This document shows, piece by piece, positions 26,291 to 27,303 of a stretch of 27,303 nucleotides of DNA (position 1 is its first letter; each line of letters opens with the position of its first letter). The notes under the pieces were generated by a model. It had not been told where the DNA came from and did no database searches. It worked only from the letters and a program-made list of their open reading frames with translations. The DNA comes from Nitrospirota bacterium (GTDB lineage Bacteria; Nitrospirota; Thermodesulfovibrionia; Thermodesulfovibrionales; JdFR-88). A program made the translations under genes and the position numbers. The DNA lies in the NCBI GenBank assembly GCA_021789735.1, contig JAJYJB010000029.1:1-27303 (forward strand), written 5' to 3'.

Positions 26291-26666
26291 GGAAAACCTC
26301 CTTGATCTTCTTCTCATCAAACCGCGACAGAAAGTCGACCCTGTTTTTTTGCGCCTTTTTTATTTCCGGCTGAGGCACAGAATCAGTATGCTTTACGAAC
26401 GCATGGCTAAGGATGATAAACTCCTTATAACAGAAAAAATAGAGGATTCGAACCTGATCGCCCGTGAGTTTCACTCTCAGTTCATGTATTCCATCTGCCA
26501 ATATGTCAGCATAAGGCCTCGGTAAATTCGGTCCGCGTTCCTCTAAAAGACTCAACCAACTGAATATCTTAGCCTGGTCCCTGTCCTTTCGGGCATCAAT
26601 GAATTCCTGAACCGGGCAGCTGCCATCCACTTTTTCATAGTAAAGGACATGCCATTTATCCTTCAT
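26277..26666 (-). CDS. higB: Phage Gp49/HigB-type toxin
   Basis: A 129-residue RelE-superfamily protein (Gp49-like, HigB group), a likely ribosome-dependent mRNA interferase. Family features in order: VLYYEKVDGSCPVQEFID near the N-terminus, SLLEERGPNLPRPYADIL, HELRVKLTGDQVRILYFF, and ILSHAFVKHTDSVPQPEIKKA. Basic residues of the active-site face (Arg in HELRV, Arg in VRILYF, Lys in VKHT) are kept, so it looks intact. The ATG at 26666 starts six bases after the -10 box; a TTG one codon upstream is also possible. The antitoxin gene overlaps its end. Toxin activity is a family inference. Confidence 0.87.
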   Translation of the reverse strand: MKDKWHVLYYEKVDGSCPVQEFIDARKDRDQAKIFSWLSLLEERGPNLPRPYADILADGIHELRVKLTGDQVRILYFFCYKEFIILSHAFVKHTDSVPQPEIKKAQKNRVDFLSRFDEKKIKEVFHEKL

Positions 26667-26672
26667 CAATTT

Positions 26673-26701
26673 ATTTTACATCATAAATGATGTATTTGCA
26701 A
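26673..26701 (-). promoter_or_regulatory. higBA promoter with operator palindrome in the spacer
   Basis: Leftward: TTGCAA (26696-26701), exactly 17 bp, TAAAAT (26673-26678), then six bases to the higB ATG. The palindrome ACATCAT-AA-ATGATGT (26678-26693) fills the spacer, which is where a HigA dimer would block RNA polymerase. The predicted start is the A of the ATG itself. Confidence 0.65.
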
Positions 26702-27004
26702 CTTGGTTTATGCCCCCGGTGAGAATTGATTCACCCTGGAGGTGGCATTTCGGGACATCGCGAGAGTTTTTCCTGGTAATCGAGATTTCAAGCATTCCCC
26801 GGTGTCGCAGACTTTTGGCCGAACTCCGCGCCGCCAGACGGTTTGGCAATTATGCGGCTTCCTGGAAGCCTGTTGCGTGTCCCTCCCAGGAAATGCAATT
26901 ATAGAGACAGATATGCAGGTACTATGAGGGAGCGGAAATATAGTGGAAATAACACCTGCCAAGGTCAGCAAGGCAAAAAACCGAGGGATACGCCCATAAA
27001 TGTC
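26702..27004. other. Non-coding stretch before arfB, nothing recognised
   Basis: Short open frames on both strands here lack family resemblance, start signals or composition support. An inverted pair TTTCCTGG / CCAGGAAA (near 26768 and 26888) and the palindrome GGCTTCC-T-GGAAGCC (near 26850) are visible but explain little. It could be a decayed gene or the edge of an inserted segment. Confidence 0.4.
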
Positions 27005-27303
27005 ATGATATCAGTCACCACCGGCATTGCCATAAACGAAGATGAGCTTGAGCTGCACTTTATTCGTGCATCAGGTCCCGGTGGTCAAAATGTCAATAAA
27101 GTCTCTTCTGCCGTGCAGCTCCGCTTTGATGTAGCGCATTCACGATCGCTCCCGGCAGAGGTGCTGCAGCGCCTACTAATAGTGGCAGCAAGTCGAATAA
27201 CCAAAGATGGCGTGCTGGTAATTGAGGCCGGTCAATTCCGCACACAGGAGCGTAACAGGGAGGATGCGGTTAATCGTCTGGTAGAACTTCTCAAAAAAGC
27301 CTG
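27005..27303 (+). CDS. arfB: ArfB/YaeJ peptidyl-tRNA hydrolase, 5' part
   Basis: The first 99 residues of a class I release-factor-like protein, running off the window end. The catalytic GGQ loop is present as ASGPGGQNVNKVSSAVQLRFD, followed by DGVLVIEAGQFRTQERNREDAVNRL, the standard ArfB/ICT1 layout without a codon-recognition domain. ArfB releases peptides from ribosomes stalled on mRNAs without a stop codon; its usual length is about 140 residues, the missing part being the basic C-terminal tail that senses the empty mRNA channel. The start is ATG 27005 on homology; no clear Shine-Dalgarno is seen. It lies beside toxin-antitoxin-like genes, whose mRNA cleavage could create its substrates, but that link is only suggestive. 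Confidence 0.88.
   Translation, partial: MISVTTGIAINEDELELHFIRASGPGGQNVNKVSSAVQLRFDVAHSRSLPAEVLQRLLIVAASRITKDGVLVIEAGQFRTQERNREDAVNRLVELLKKA

Noticed and set aside
26440..26460. T-arm-like GGTTCGAATCC on the reverse strand, suggestive of a tRNA
   Set aside because: It lies inside the higB coding sequence (GDQVRIL) and no acceptor, D or anticodon arms can be drawn around it.
26710..26971. Short open frames on both strands between higB and arfB
   Set aside because: No ribosome binding site, no recognisable domain, and both strands are equally open, as expected by chance.

Overview
The window reads as chromosomal DNA of a GC-rich, Gram-negative, hopanoid-making bacterium. KDO (lipopolysaccharide) genes, a hopanoid head-group cluster, long-form HisG, an HD-GYP sensor and PATAN/TPR membrane proteins together resemble Nitrospirota or Desulfobacterota (former Deltaproteobacteria). 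That placement is inference from gene content; there is no rRNA or other decisive marker here.

Layout. (1) 1-2290: end of a hopanoid cluster, with the 3' part of hpnJ, then hpnK and a small EamA/EmrE-like membrane protein. A short element with nested inverted repeats sits between hpnJ and hpnK, and a terminator follows. (2) 2340-11816: a ten-gene forward unit with overlapping or near-abutting junctions: kdsB, pyrG, kdsA, kdsD, kdsC, pgsA, plsY, a TPR/zinc-cluster membrane protein, a PATAN-pseudopilin fusion, and queC. It carries the four KDO-specific steps to CMP-KDO, CTP supply and two phospholipid enzymes. (3) 11905-12823: hisG. (4) 12824-13724: dispersed repeats; two copies of one unit flank a small membrane-protein gene. 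(5) 13725-15614, reverse: an LsrF-like class I aldolase/thiolase with a zinc-dependent dehydrogenase, behind a good sigma-70-like promoter that diverges from a ComEA-like gene with a long structured leader. (6) 16284-20211, reverse: a YciH/SUI1 protein, a WalJ-like metallo-beta-lactamase-fold protein and a PAS-PAS-GAF-GAF-HD-GYP sensor. (7) 20299-25025, forward: guaA, ispA, dxs and a zinc-ribbon protein; ispA and dxs supply the isoprenoids that hopanoids need. (8) 25018-27303: small accessory genes that look less GC-rich: a DUF2007-like protein, a DUF2283 pair, a HigB/HigA-type toxin-antitoxin pair and the start of arfB.

Two patterns recur and are not explained by single genes. First, many first-of-transcript genes (kdsB, hisG, guaA, the WalJ-like gene, the HD-GYP gene, the small membrane gene, higB) have a -10-like hexamer only 6-12 nt before the start codon and no Shine-Dalgarno, as expected for leaderless mRNAs; several downstream genes, and two first genes with long leaders, have clear Shine-Dalgarno sequences. 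Second, A-rich tracts of roughly hexameric period (AAAAAC, AAAAAT, AAAAAG) lie on the coding strand at the starts of several genes, and one covers the pyrG/kdsA overlap and appears as lysine-rich protein tails.

No tRNA, rRNA, CRISPR array, complete insertion sequence or phage gene was seen. The best candidates for something undescribed are the TPR/zinc-cluster plus PATAN-pseudopilin pair, the LsrF-like/dehydrogenase pair without other lsr genes, and the leaderless and A-tract expression signals.
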